From an uncultured Elusimicrobia bacterium (GTDB taxonomy: Bacteria; Elusimicrobiota; Elusimicrobia; Elusimicrobiales; UBA9959), in NCBI GenBank assembly GCA_903889965.1, contig CAISZM010000003.1, positions 1-54,833 on the forward strand: 54,833 nucleotides of DNA, read 5' to 3'. Position numbers and translations under genes: made by a program. Of the stretch, positions 5,915-14,484 are shown one piece after another. Each line of letters begins with the position of its first letter. Positions within the stretch are counted from its first letter, which is position 1. The notes beneath the pieces were generated by a model. That model saw only the letters and a list, made by a program, of their open reading frames with translations, did not search any database and was not told the DNA's origin.

Positions 5915-8446
5915 ATGACCAAGATACTGCTGCCTGCTCTGCTTCTTTCCGCTTTTGGCCTTCAAGCATACTCACAGACGCCGCCGGCCCTGCCCGGGAC
6001 GGCAAACCAGCAGATATCCTCATCCTCCCCGGCCGCCGTTCCCCAGTCTGCCGGCCAGCCCCAGGCCATTGTTCCCCCGGCTTCCGGACAGCCCCCGGCC
6101 GCCGTCCCCCCCGCCGCCGTTCAGGCCCCGGCTTCAGTCCCCCAGGAGGCCGTCTCTGCGGCCCCGGTCCAGGCCCCGGAGGCAGGTGAAAACGCGGGCC
6201 CGTGGGAAGTAGCCGAGACCGCCGTCAAGGGAACCGTGAACATAAAGCCCAAGGCCGTCCTGAAAGCCGGCAAGGCGAAAAAAGGCCGCCTTTACTCCCG
6301 CGAATTCGTGAGCCAGGACATTGAAGCCGTGATGGCCCTCGGCAGCGTGGACAAGGTTTCCGTTGACATAGAGGAACTTGGGGGCCGCAAGGTTTCCCTT
6401 AAACTCGCGGATGTGGCTATCTCTTCAAAACCGGTCCGCATCACCTATATAATCTCCGAAAAGCCCATGGTAAAGACCATAACCGTCCTCGGCGCGAAGG
6501 GTCTGTCCAAATCATCGGTCAAAGACGCGATGACCGTGAAGGAAAGCGATTTTTTTGACGAAGTAAAGGTGCGGGAAGACCTGGTCAAGATAGGCGACAA
6601 GTACCACGAGAAGGGGTTTATAGACGCCAAGGCCGGCTACGAAGTTCGTTTTGACACCGCCGCTTCGCTCTGCTTCCTGACGGTAACCGTGACGGAAGGC
6701 AAGAAGGCGCGCGTAGCCGCGGTGGTAGTGGAAGGAGCGGCAGGCTTCAAAACCAAGAAGCTGATCAAAGCGATGAAGAACCGCCCTAAGAAAATATACT
6801 CCCCCCAGGACCTGGCCGGGGACCTCACCGCTATCGAGACCCTCTATAAGAATAACGGCTACGCGGACTACAAGATGACCGCCTCCTCCGTCACCTTCAA
6901 CGAAGACCGCTCCAGCGTCACCATAAAGCTGGACGTGGCCGAAGGTATCCGCCAGCGCTTCGGAGCCACGTTCTTCACCGGCAACACCGTCTATATGCCG
7001 AGCGAACTGCTGCCGGCAGTTTCATATCTCCGCGGCAAGCTTTACAGCCAGGAGCGCTTCGACGAAACCGTGCGCGCCATACAGGATAAGTACGCGGACA
7101 AAGGCTACCTTAAAGCGGCCCTCGTTCCCAGCAAGGTCTACAACGAAAAAACAGGCGAGACCGACATAACCTTCGGCATCACGGAAAACAGCCAGATCTT
7201 CGTGGACCACATAGACGTGGAAGGGAACAAGGCCACCAAGACCTACGTGCTGCGCCGTGAAATACTCCAGAAAGAAGGCGAGATATTCAGCTCCTCGAAA
7301 ATACGCCGCAGCCAGGAAAGGATCTTCAACCTCGGCTTCATAGACGACGTAAACCCGATCATAAACACCACCACCGACCCGGACAAGGTAGACCTGGTCT
7401 TCGACGTCGCAGAGGGCAAACCGGGAATGCTGACCGCCGGCGCGGGCGTTTCCTCCACCGAAGGCCTGGTGGGCACGCTGTCGCTTTCCCACATGAACCT
7501 TTTCGGCAGGGCCTACAAGACCTCGCTCTCCTGGAACTTCGGCAAGAAGGTGCAGGACTATTCCCTTAGCTGGTCAACGCCCTGGATAGGCAACCACCCC
7601 ACCACGCTGGGGGCGGACATCTTCAACACACGGCACTATCAGCCGTACCGCGATACGGTCAACGCCTACACCGAAAGGCGGACCGGCGGCAAAATAACCG
7701 TGGCCCCCCGCTTCAGCGAGGACAAGTACCACCTGACCACCGCCTACACCTACGAGAAGGTGCGCATCATGGACGTGGACGATATTTACAAGAGCGCGCT
7801 GCAGGAAGGAACCAGCGTAACCTCTTCCATTTACGTCGAATTCGCCCGCGACACGCGCGACAATGTATGGGACCCCACGCGCGGAACGCGCTCTTCCCTC
7901 GGCGTCGAATACGCCGGCGGAATCATGCAGGGAGACGTCAGCTATTACAAGCCCACCCTGTCCTACAGCTACAACAAAAAACTCCTTTCGGTGGACGACT
8001 ACCCGCTGGTGCTGGCGGCCAGCAACAGGGTCGGCTTCGTCGACAACTTCGGCAAGACATCCTCCGTGCCCGTCTATGAGCGGTACTTCCTGGGCGGCGC
8101 GGACACCGTGCGCGGCTACGCCAACAACGGCCAGGTGGGCCCGCTCAACGGCGGCAAGGTATACGACGTGGCCAACATCGAACTCAAATTCCCCCTGGCA
8201 AGGGAGAAGCGCCACACTATCGTACAGTTCGCCTGCTTCCTTGACATCGGCAATTCCTGGGAGAATTTCAACAACGTGAGCAGCCGCGTAGGGAGCGGCG
8301 TCACGGACCTGAAAGTGGGGGCGGGCTTCGGCATACGCTTCACAACCCCGTCCTTCCCGATACGCCTGGACTGGGGCTACGGCTTCAACCACAAGGACGG
8401 CGAGCAGCGCTCGGATATTTATTTCACGCTGGGAAATCTGTTCTAG
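5915..8446 (+). CDS. bamA: BamA/Omp85 outer-membrane protein assembly factor
   Basis: 843 residues. A signal peptide (MTKILLPALLLSAFGLQAYS) is followed by an unusual Pro/Ala/Gln-rich stretch (~22-80), then POTRA repeats (~85-500) with typical strands such as VKTITVLGAKGLSKSSV, and a C-terminal 16-strand barrel (~500-843). The barrel carries the loop-6 motif GGADTVRGYANNGQVGP, and the chain ends DIYFTLGNLF, the terminal aromatic expected of outer-membrane barrels. BamA inserts barrel proteins into the outer membrane. Start follows AAGGATAACA. First gene of the long plus-strand run; skp follows at 45 bases, the usual bamA-skp-lpxD order. The low-complexity N-terminal extension is not part of standard BamA. 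Confidence 0.95.
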   Translation: MTKILLPALLLSAFGLQAYSQTPPALPGTANQQISSSSPAAVPQSAGQPQAIVPPASGQPPAAVPPAAVQAPASVPQEAVSAAPVQAPEAGENAGPWEVAETAVKGTVNIKPKAVLKAGKAKKGRLYSREFVSQDIEAVMALGSVDKVSVDIEELGGRKVSLKLADVAISSKPVRITYIISEKPMVKTITVLGAKGLSKSSVKDAMTVKESDFFDEVKVREDLVKIGDKYHEKGFIDAKAGYEVRFDTAASLCFLTVTVTEGKKARVAAVVVEGAAGFKTKKLIKAMKNRPKKIYSPQDLAGDLTAIETLYKNNGYADYKMTASSVTFNEDRSSVTIKLDVAEGIRQRFGATFFTGNTVYMPSELLPAVSYLRGKLYSQERFDETVRAIQDKYADKGYLKAALVPSKVYNEKTGETDITFGITENSQIFVDHIDVEGNKATKTYVLRREILQKEGEIFSSSKIRRSQERIFNLGFIDDVNPIINTTTDPDKVDLVFDVAEGKPGMLTAGAGVSSTEGLVGTLSLSHMNLFGRAYKTSLSWNFGKKVQDYSLSWSTPWIGNHPTTLGADIFNTRHYQPYRDTVNAYTERRTGGKITVAPRFSEDKYHLTTAYTYEKVRIMDVDDIYKSALQEGTSVTSSIYVEFARDTRDNVWDPTRGTRSSLGVEYAGGIMQGDVSYYKPTLSYSYNKKLLSVDDYPLVLAASNRVGFVDNFGKTSSVPVYERYFLGGADTVRGYANNGQVGPLNGGKVYDVANIELKFPLAREKRHTIVQFACFLDIGNSWENFNNVSSRVGSGVTDLKVGAGFGIRFTTPSFPIRLDWGYGFNHKDGEQRSDIYFTLGNLF

Positions 8447-8490
8447 CGCGGGAACGCCGGGAAGCGTAAAGGGTCGCACGGGAAGAAAAC

Positions 8491-9414
8491 ATGAAAAAAA
8501 TCATTTTCCTGTTACTGCCGCTGCTGGTGCCGCTGAAAGCTGCGGCGCTGGAACTCCTTCTTGAGGAAAACCGCGGGGAATCCGGCACCATAGGCTACGT
8601 CGACATAGACCGCGTCTTCAAGGAGTATTCCGGCACCACGGGCGCCAGGGAAGACTTCATGGCGGCAATAAAAACAAAAGAGGACGCGGTGAACGCCAAG
8701 CGGGCGGCTATATTCACCCTTAAGGCCGAAATCGCAAAACTCAGGCAGGAGCGCGAGTTCGCGCTGATGCTGCCTTCGCTGCTCGAAACCAAGCGCAGAG
8801 TAGACGAGGCTGCGCGGGCCGCGGCCCAGGCGGCCGAAGTTTCCACCGCGACGGCCGTAATTTCGACGGTGACCGCGGCTACCCCCGCGGAGACGCCGGC
8901 CGTCTCCACCGGAACCGCGGCCGCTATCTCCACCGGGACGGCGGAGGCCGTGACCGCTCCGGCAGCCGCAGCCTCTCCGGTCCCGGTCCCGGCGCTGGCC
9001 GCGGCCGAGACATCCACGCCCGCACCGGCGGCCCCGCCTCCGGGCATGCCCGGCATGCCCGCTATCGAAGACACGGAACTGCCGGCCGTCTACTCCGCCC
9101 CGGGGAACAGCTTTAAATTTTCAATTTCCACATCCGTGCCGGAGATAGACTCCGCGCTGGCCGGCCGGGAGTCGGAGCTTAAGACGAAGGAAAGCGATCT
9201 GCGCGATTTTCAGCGCGCGGCCGAACGCGAACTGCTCGACTACGAAAGCCACAAGAGCGAGATCCTGCTCGGCAGGATATACGTAGCCCTGAAGGAACTG
9301 GCGGCTAAGGAAGAGGTCAGCGTGGTGGTGGATAAGCGCAATATACTTTACGGCCAGAACGCGGTAGACCTGACAGGCAAACTCCTCACCAAGCTTGAGG
9401 AGGGAGGCATATGA
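8491..9414 (+). CDS. skp: Skp/OmpH-family periplasmic chaperone with Ala/Thr/Pro-rich insert
   Basis: 307 residues, about twice normal Skp. Signal peptide ([19 protein letters not shown]), the Skp N-terminal strand [13 protein letters not shown], a coiled-coil helix (~50-105), then ~100 residues rich in Ala, Thr, Ser and Pro (~106-205), then a second helix (~215-275) and the closing strand [19 protein letters not shown]. Skp helices form tentacles that hold unfolded outer-membrane proteins; the insert lies where the hairpin tip should be. RBS GGAAGAAAAC. It lies between bamA and lpxD, the classical position. The family call is good; the insert's function is unknown. Confidence 0.85.
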   Translation: MKKIIFLLLPLLVPLKAAALELLLEENRGESGTIGYVDIDRVFKEYSGTTGAREDFMAAIKTKEDAVNAKRAAIFTLKAEIAKLRQEREFALMLPSLLETKRRVDEAARAAAQAAEVSTATAVISTVTAATPAETPAVSTGTAAAISTGTAEAVTAPAAAASPVPVPALAAAETSTPAPAAPPPGMPGMPAIEDTELPAVYSAPGNSFKFSISTSVPEIDSALAGRESELKTKESDLRDFQRAAERELLDYESHKSEILLGRIYVALKELAAKEEVSVVVDKRNILYGQNAVDLTGKLLTKLEEGGI

Positions 9415-9442
9415 TACCCCGACCCTCCGGACCGGCGGCCGA

Positions 9443-10471
9443 ATGAACCTGACCGCCGCCATCATAGCCAAACTGGCGCAGGGCGAACTGCGCGGCGACG
9501 GCGAACTGCGCCTGACCGGAGCGGCGCCGCTTGAGAAAGCCGGCCCCTCCGACCTGGCCTTCCTGGCGGATCCCGCCATGGCCCCCGGCGCGGCCGCGAC
9601 GAAAGCGGGATGCCTGATCGCCCCGGCCGGAACGGAAGAACTGCTCAAGGATTTTAAAGGCGCGCTGGTCATCAGCAAAAACCCTAAATACGCCTTCATG
9701 CTGGCCCTGCGCCTCATAGAAGAAACTGCGCGGCCCCTGCCGGCGCCGGGAGTGCACCCTTCGGCCTCGGTCTCAGCGTCGGCGCAGGTGGACGGCGGCG
9801 CGCATGTGGGACCCTGCGCCGTAATAGAGGACGGCGCGGTCATCTCCTCCGGCGCGGTGGTCGGCGCGCAATGCTACGTGGGCCGCAAAGCCCGCGTGGG
9901 CGAACGCTCGCGGCTTTATCCCGGCGTAAAAATAATGGACGCCTGCGAAATAGGCGCCGAAGTCATTATACACGCCGGCGCCGTAATAGGTTCGGACGGC
10001 TACGGCTATATCTCGCCCCGCGGCTCGCACGAAAAGATACCGCAGCTGGGAAAGGTCATAATAGAGGACCGGGTGGAAATTGGCGCCAATACCGCCATCG
10101 ACCGCGCCGCGCTCGAAGCCACCGTGATAGGCGCCGGGACCAAGATAGACAATTTAGTGCACATCGCTCACAACGTAAAGATAGGCAAGAACTGCCTTAT
10201 AATAGCCCAGGCCGGCATAGCCGGCTCCACCGTGATAGGCAATAACGCCATCATAGCAGGCCAGGCGGGCATCTCCGACCATATCACCATAGGCGACAAC
10301 ACCGTAGTGATGGCGAAGACCGGCGTAATGAGCGACCTGGGTCCCAACCAGATAGTCTTCGGCCATACCGCGCGCCCCAGGCTCGAGGCCATGAAAATAG
10401 AGGTCCTGCTGGGCAAACTTCCCGAGATGCACAAAGCCCTGAATAAAATAAAAAAGCAGCTGGGGATTTAA
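9443..10471 (+). CDS. lpxD: UDP-3-O-acylglucosamine N-acyltransferase LpxD
   Basis: 342 residues. Third enzyme of lipid A synthesis: adds the N-linked hydroxyacyl chain to UDP-3-O-acyl-GlcN. The N-terminal uridine-binding domain begins [21 protein letters not shown] and includes PSDLAFLAD; the left-handed beta helix (~110-320) is full of hexapeptides such as [11 protein letters not shown] and [10 protein letters not shown]; catalytic His lies in [12 protein letters not shown] longer in-frame ORF from 9395 overlaps skp, but homology places the start at 9443. It lies 28 bases after skp. Confidence 0.95.
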   Translation: MNLTAAIIAKLAQGELRGDGELRLTGAAPLEKAGPSDLAFLADPAMAPGAAATKAGCLIAPAGTEELLKDFKGALVISKNPKYAFMLALRLIEETARPLPAPGVHPSASVSASAQVDGGAHVGPCAVIEDGAVISSGAVVGAQCYVGRKARVGERSRLYPGVKIMDACEIGAEVIIHAGAVIGSDGYGYISPRGSHEKIPQLGKVIIEDRVEIGANTAIDRAALEATVIGAGTKIDNLVHIAHNVKIGKNCLIIAQAGIAGSTVIGNNAIIAGQAGISDHITIGDNTVVMAKTGVMSDLGPNQIVFGHTARPRLEAMKIEVLLGKLPEMHKALNKIKKQLGI

Positions 10472-10529
10472 GCGGCCTCAAGTTGATTTTAAATCTGTTG
10501 AATTGCTGGCAGTTAGATTTTGTGTACGG

Positions 10530-10646
10530 TTGGCGAGGGTTTGCCCTGAAGCCGCATAGCGGATGGGGGGCCCCCGCCTTTCATTCCCCGGCGGGGGGAA
10601 ACCACGGGAGGGTTTCCTACGCGGCGTAAGGGCAATCCCTCGCCAA
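10530..10646. repeat. Long imperfect inverted repeat with nested hairpins between lpxD and lpxC
   Basis: Outer arms TTGGCGAGGGTTTGCCCT (10530-10547) and AGGGCAATCCCTCGCCAA (10629-10646) pair with one mismatch. Pairing continues inward as GCCGCaTAG with CTAcGCGGC. The ~57-base interior holds three further possible hairpins: GGGGG/CCCCC; CCCCGCC/GGCGGGG; and GGAAACC/GGTTTCC. It occupies most of the 209-base gap inside an otherwise compact operon. It could be a structured RNA element, a REP/MITE-like repeat or an attenuation site. No T-run follows, so it is not a simple terminator. No second copy was noticed in this window. Confidence 0.6.
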
Positions 10647-10680
10647 TCCTTTGCCGGGCTATCCCGCGGATCCACAGCCC

Positions 10681-11520
10681 ATGAGAAAAACGATTAAATC
10701 CCGGGCGGCGATCGAGGGCATCGGCCTCCACAAAGGCCGCCCCGCCGGAGTCACGTTCCTGCCCGCCGAAGGCCCCACGGGCATACGCTTCATAAGCCCC
10801 CTCTTCAAGGAACCCCTGCCCGCCCGCCTCGACAAAGTCGCCGGCACCATCCGCGGCACCAACCTGAGCGACGGCATAAACACCATCTACACCGTGGAAC
10901 ACCTCCTTTCCGCCGCCGCCGGCCTCGGAATAGACGACCTCGACATAGAATTACGGGGAGAAGAACCTCCCGCGGCCGACGGGTCCGCACTTCCCTTCGC
11001 CACCGCCCTCCTGAAAGCCGGGATGAGGGAAAAACCGGAACAGGAGCGCCGGATATTGGACCTTTCCGGCCGGCTCGAAATGACCAAGGGCGGAACCCGC
11101 TACCTGGCCCAGCCCGCAAAAACCGGGGTATTTTTTAAACTGACCTACGGCCACGACCACCCGCTGGTCGGCCAGCAAACCATAGAATTCGCCCTTACCC
11201 CGGAGGAGTACCTGGTGCGCGTAGCCCCCGCGAGGACCTTCGGCTTTTCGCATGAGATAGAGGCGCTTAAAGCGTCCGGCCTGGCGCTGGGCGGCTCGCT
11301 GGACAACGCCATCGTAATAGCCGAAAAGGAAATATTGGCGAAAGGCGGCCTGCGCTTCGTTGACGAATTCGCCCGCCACAAACTGCTGGACCTGATCGGC
11401 GACCTGGCCCTGGCCGGTCTTGCGCTGAAAAACGTCTACATAGAAGCCGAGCGCCCGGGACACGCCGGCAACGTCAATTTTGCTAAACTATTATTGGAAG
11501 AGGCGAACGGTAAACCTTGA
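10681..11520 (+). CDS. lpxC: UDP-3-O-acyl-N-acetylglucosamine deacetylase LpxC
   Basis: 279 residues. Zinc amidase catalysing the committed step of lipid A synthesis. Motifs: the start region RKTIKSRAAIEGIGLHKG, TVEHLLSAAAG (Glu and zinc His), GGSLDNAIVI, and FARHKLLDLIGDLAL (zinc His and Asp). The ATG at 10681 is chosen because LpxC proteins start just before the KT...GIGLH segment; an upstream TTG at 10651 is possible but unneeded. There is no clear Shine-Dalgarno, and the start lies 34 bases after a large inverted repeat that could influence expression. Confidence 0.95.
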   Translation: MRKTIKSRAAIEGIGLHKGRPAGVTFLPAEGPTGIRFISPLFKEPLPARLDKVAGTIRGTNLSDGINTIYTVEHLLSAAAGLGIDDLDIELRGEEPPAADGSALPFATALLKAGMREKPEQERRILDLSGRLEMTKGGTRYLAQPAKTGVFFKLTYGHDHPLVGQQTIEFALTPEEYLVRVAPARTFGFSHEIEALKASGLALGGSLDNAIVIAEKEILAKGGLRFVDEFARHKLLDLIGDLALAGLALKNVYIEAERPGHAGNVNFAKLLLEEANGKP

Positions 11521-11598
11521 AAAGCGGCCGGCTTAACAGGTTCGCGCGGCTTCAGATCTGTCCGCCCTGACCGTTCATCCAGGCTTTGGGAGAAACCA

Positions 11599-12060
11599 AT
11601 GACCGAGAACAAACCCAGACAATACAAGCCGATCCGCGTCATATCCTGCGAGGAGATACTCAAGATCATCCCCCACCGCTACCCTTTCCTGCTGGTGGAC
11701 AAGGTTGAAATAGTCGAGGAAAACAAGTTCTGCGTGGGCACCAAGTGCGTGACCGCCAACGAACTTTATTTCCACGGCCATTTCCCGGCGAAGCCCATAC
11801 TCCCCGGGGTTTTGATACTTGAAGCCATGGCGCAGACAGCCGCCTCGATGATGATGTCCCTGCCGGAAACGCGCGGCCATTTCGCCTATATAGCGGGCAT
11901 AAACAAGGCCAAGTTCCGCCGCCTGGTGGTGCCCGGGGACGTGCTGAAGCTTTTTGTGGAGATAATCCGCTTTAAGGGCAAGATAGGCAAGCTGCGCGGC
12001 ACGGCTTACGTCGGAGAAGAGCTGGCGGCGGAAGCGGAGTTCATAGCGTCGATAGACTGA
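11599..12060 (+). CDS. fabZ: 3-hydroxyacyl-ACP dehydratase FabZ
   Basis: 153 residues, hot-dog fold. HRYPFLLVDKVEI opens the fold; the catalytic His is in FHGHFPAKPILPGVL, with the catalytic Glu in LILEAMAQTAA. FabZ dehydrates 3-hydroxyacyl-ACP in fatty-acid elongation and competes with LpxA/LpxD for the same substrate, which explains its conserved place between lpxC and lpxA. RBS GGGAGAAACCA. A 20-residue N-terminal extension precedes the conserved domain. Confidence 0.95.
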   Translation: MTENKPRQYKPIRVISCEEILKIIPHRYPFLLVDKVEIVEENKFCVGTKCVTANELYFHGHFPAKPILPGVLILEAMAQTAASMMMSLPETRGHFAYIAGINKAKFRRLVVPGDVLKLFVEIIRFKGKIGKLRGTAYVGEELAAEAEFIASID

Positions 12061-12109
12061 TCACGACAGGCGCCGGAGACGGCGCGCGCAAAGTTTTTTC
12101 GGAGGATAT

Positions 12110-12919
12110 ATGACCAAGATACACCCCACCGCAGTAATTCATCCAAAGGCCGAGATAGACAAGGATGCAGAGATAGGGCCGTATGTCGTCATCGGCGAGG
12201 ACACACAGATAGGCTCCGGCACCCGCGTCGGGCCGCACTGCATAATAGAATTCTCCACCATAGGAAAAAACAACCTGTTCACCGGCGCCGCCTACATAGG
12301 CATGCCGCCGCAGGACTATTCCTACCACGGCGAACACACCCGCTTCACCATGGGCGATTCCAACATCATACGCGAGGGCGTTTCCCTCCACCGCGGCTCG
12401 CACGCCACGAACCTGACCTCGATGGGTTCCGGCTGCATGCTTATGGCCAACACCCACCTGGGGCACGACTGCCGCGTGGGCGACAATGTCATCATGGTCA
12501 ACTCCGCGGCCGCGGCCGGACACACGCACATAGGCGACCGCGCGCTCATCTCCGGGCTGGTAGGCATACACCAGTTCACCCGGATAGGCAAGTTCGCCAT
12601 GCTCTCCGGCGGCGCCATGGCCAACCAGGACATCATCCCCTACGTAATAGCGCAGGGAGACCGGGCCCGGCCGGTAACGCTCAACCTCGTAGGCCTGCGG
12701 CGCAACGGCTTCTCGCGCGAGTCGATAAAAGCCATAAAGCACGTTTTCAAGACGCTCTTCTTCCGCGGCATGCTGATGAAGGACGCCATAGCCGCGCTCC
12801 GCGCCGAAAACCTGCCGCCCGAAGCCGCCCTGATACTGGATTTCTGCGAAACCACAAAGCGGGGCATAGCCCGCCCGCGCCGCAACGCGCGCGAGCTGGA
12901 AACCGCGGTCAACGACTGA
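12110..12919 (+). CDS. lpxA: UDP-N-acetylglucosamine acyltransferase LpxA
   Basis: 269 residues, the usual size. First enzyme of lipid A synthesis. The hexapeptide beta helix begins IHPTAVIHPKAEIDKDAEIGPY; the catalytic-His region is NTHLGHDCRVGDNVIM, followed by GLVGIHQFTRIGKFAMLSGGA; a C-terminal helical acyl-ACP-binding domain spans ~190-269. RBS GGAGGATAT. Its TGA overlaps the lpxI ATG by one base, indicating coupling. Whether it acylates UDP-GlcNAc or a 3-amino analogue cannot be read from the sequence; an oxidoreductase lies nearby, but no partner aminotransferase is seen in the cluster. Confidence 0.95.
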   Translation: MTKIHPTAVIHPKAEIDKDAEIGPYVVIGEDTQIGSGTRVGPHCIIEFSTIGKNNLFTGAAYIGMPPQDYSYHGEHTRFTMGDSNIIREGVSLHRGSHATNLTSMGSGCMLMANTHLGHDCRVGDNVIMVNSAAAAGHTHIGDRALISGLVGIHQFTRIGKFAMLSGGAMANQDIIPYVIAQGDRARPVTLNLVGLRRNGFSRESIKAIKHVFKTLFFRGMLMKDAIAALRAENLPPEAALILDFCETTKRGIARPRRNARELETAVND

Positions 12920-13758
12920 TGGGAGAAAAAATAGGACTTATAGCCGGCGGGGGCAGTTTCCCGCTCCTGTTCGCGGCCGAGGCTAAGAAAGCCGGCCGCG
13001 AAGTTTATGTCGTAGCGCTGAACGACATCACCTTGAAAGAAATTGAACGGCACGCCGCGGAAACCAGATGGTTCCGCCTGGGCAATGTCGGCGGGCCGCT
13101 GGACTATCTGCGGGAACGCGGGGTAAAAAAAGCTCTCATGGTCGGTTCCGTGCCGCACGTTTCTATTTTTGGCGGCATAATTCCCGACCTGCGCTGCGCG
13201 AAACTCCTCTTCAGGCTGCGCGACAAGAAAGCCGGCGCCATCTTCGGCGCCGTCGCGGAAGAGCTGGCGGCCGAAGGGATAGAGCTCGCGAGTTCGGCCA
13301 CGCTGCTGGAGCATTTGCTGGTAAAACCCGGGTTGATGGCCGGGGGTAGGCCGGATAAGGACACTCTTAAAACAGCCGCCTTCGGCTGGCGGGCCGCCAA
13401 GGCCCTTTCCGCCCTGGATATAGGCCTCACCGTAGTGTTGCGCGACCAGGCCGTAATAGCCGCCGAAGCCATGGAAGGCACGGACGAGTGCATAAAGCGC
13501 GCCGGGGAAATATTTAAAAAACTGGGGAAAGGCCACGCCATGACCGTGGTGAAAGTTGCCCGCCCTAACCAGGACCTGCGCTTCGACCTGCCCGTGGCCG
13601 GGGCCGATACGCTGCGCAACATGGCCGCCGCCGGCGCGGACACGCTGGTCCTTGAAGCCGGGAAAACATTGATACTTGGAATGGAAGAATTCCTCGCCGC
13701 CGCCCGGGAAACACGCATAACCGTCCTCGGCGCCGAAAGCGAAAGGTCCTTCGAATAG
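12919..13758 (+). CDS. lpxI: UDP-2,3-diacylglucosamine pyrophosphatase LpxI
   Basis: 279 residues, full-length LpxI (DUF1009). LpxI hydrolyses UDP-2,3-diacylglucosamine to lipid X and UMP, replacing LpxH in many lineages. Motifs: KIGLIAGGGSFPLLFA at the start, GNVGGPLDYLRERGVKKALMVGSV, AEGIELASSATLLEHLL, AIIAAEAMEGTDECIKRAG-like VIAAEAMEGTDE, and the C-terminal VKVARPNQDLRFDLPVAG with the expected catalytic-domain Asp. Position after lpxA supports the call. No lpxH is present in the window. Confidence 0.93.
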   Translation: MGEKIGLIAGGGSFPLLFAAEAKKAGREVYVVALNDITLKEIERHAAETRWFRLGNVGGPLDYLRERGVKKALMVGSVPHVSIFGGIIPDLRCAKLLFRLRDKKAGAIFGAVAEELAAEGIELASSATLLEHLLVKPGLMAGGRPDKDTLKTAAFGWRAAKALSALDIGLTVVLRDQAVIAAEAMEGTDECIKRAGEIFKKLGKGHAMTVVKVARPNQDLRFDLPVAGADTLRNMAAAGADTLVLEAGKTLILGMEEFLAAARETRITVLGAESERSFE

Positions 13759-13837
13759 GTTCTTATAAAGCGACCTTTTACGCAGCGAACCCGGAGGGCG
13801 GGTTCCGCTCCGGGCAAATGGCCGCATACACCGCACG

Positions 13838-14482
13838 ATGAACGAACCGCTTTATAAAAACTCGCCGTCACACTATGCGCTCTCCCTTCTTGCCTGGCTT
13901 TATATCCAGCTCGCCGGTAAGACATCGCGCATAAAAATACAAGGCCGGACGCATTACCCCGAAGCCGTCATTTACACCCTCTGGCACAGGCAACAGGCGC
14001 CGCTGGTATACATACACCGCGGGCAGGGCGTCTGCGCCCTGGTCAGCAAAAGCAGGGACGGCGAGTACATGGCCCGCGTGCTGGGGCGGCTCGGTTTTGC
14101 CTCCGTGCGGGGCTCCACCACCTCCGGCGGCTTCATGTCGCTCAGGGGCCTGATAAAAGCCCTGCGCGGCGGATCTTCCCTGGCCATAACACCCGACGGC
14201 CCCCGCGGGCCCAGTTTCAAGGTGCAGCCCGGGATAATTTACCTCGCGCAAAAAACCGGAGCGCCCATCATCCCGGCCGCCTGCGCCCTCTCGCGCAGGA
14301 TAACGCTTGGCAGCTGGGATAAATACCAGCTGCCTCTTCCCTTCGGCCGCATGGCGGCCATATACGGCGAGCCCTTCCGGGTTTCCGGCTCCGATGATGT
14401 ACAGGCCAGATCCAGGGAACTTGAGCTCATACTGAACAACCTCACCGCGGAGGCGGAATCGCTCGTCAAAGGCGGGAAATAA
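13838..14482 (+). CDS. DUF374-type lysophospholipid acyltransferase-like protein
   Basis: 214 residues, the usual DUF374 length. Membrane-associated acyltransferase-like fold: LWHRQQAPLVY supplies the conserved His, SKSRDGEYMARVLGRLGF follows, and ITPDGPRGPSFKVQPG is the family's hallmark. DUF374 genes commonly sit in lipid A/LPS clusters and are suspected late acyltransferases, but no reaction is firmly assigned. An N-terminal hydrophobic segment (~12-27) may anchor it. The next gene starts two bases after its stop. It may acylate lipid A, since no LpxL/LpxM-like gene lies in this window. Confidence 0.8.
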   Translation: MNEPLYKNSPSHYALSLLAWLYIQLAGKTSRIKIQGRTHYPEAVIYTLWHRQQAPLVYIHRGQGVCALVSKSRDGEYMARVLGRLGFASVRGSTTSGGFMSLRGLIKALRGGSSLAITPDGPRGPSFKVQPGIIYLAQKTGAPIIPAACALSRRITLGSWDKYQLPLPFGRMAAIYGEPFRVSGSDDVQARSRELELILNNLTAEAESLVKGGK

Positions 14483-14484
14483 GC

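Noticed and set aside
13787-13805. Hairpin GAACCC/GGGTTC after lpxI as a terminator
   Set aside because: Only six base pairs, no T-run, and the following gene looks cotranscribed.
12640-13836. A 398-codon minus-strand open frame opposite lpxA/lpxI
   Set aside because: Lies across two recognised genes on the other strand; low-complexity composition and no family. Long antisense frames are expected at this GC content. The same applies to 20829-22079, 7574-8479 and 14239-15195 (minus).
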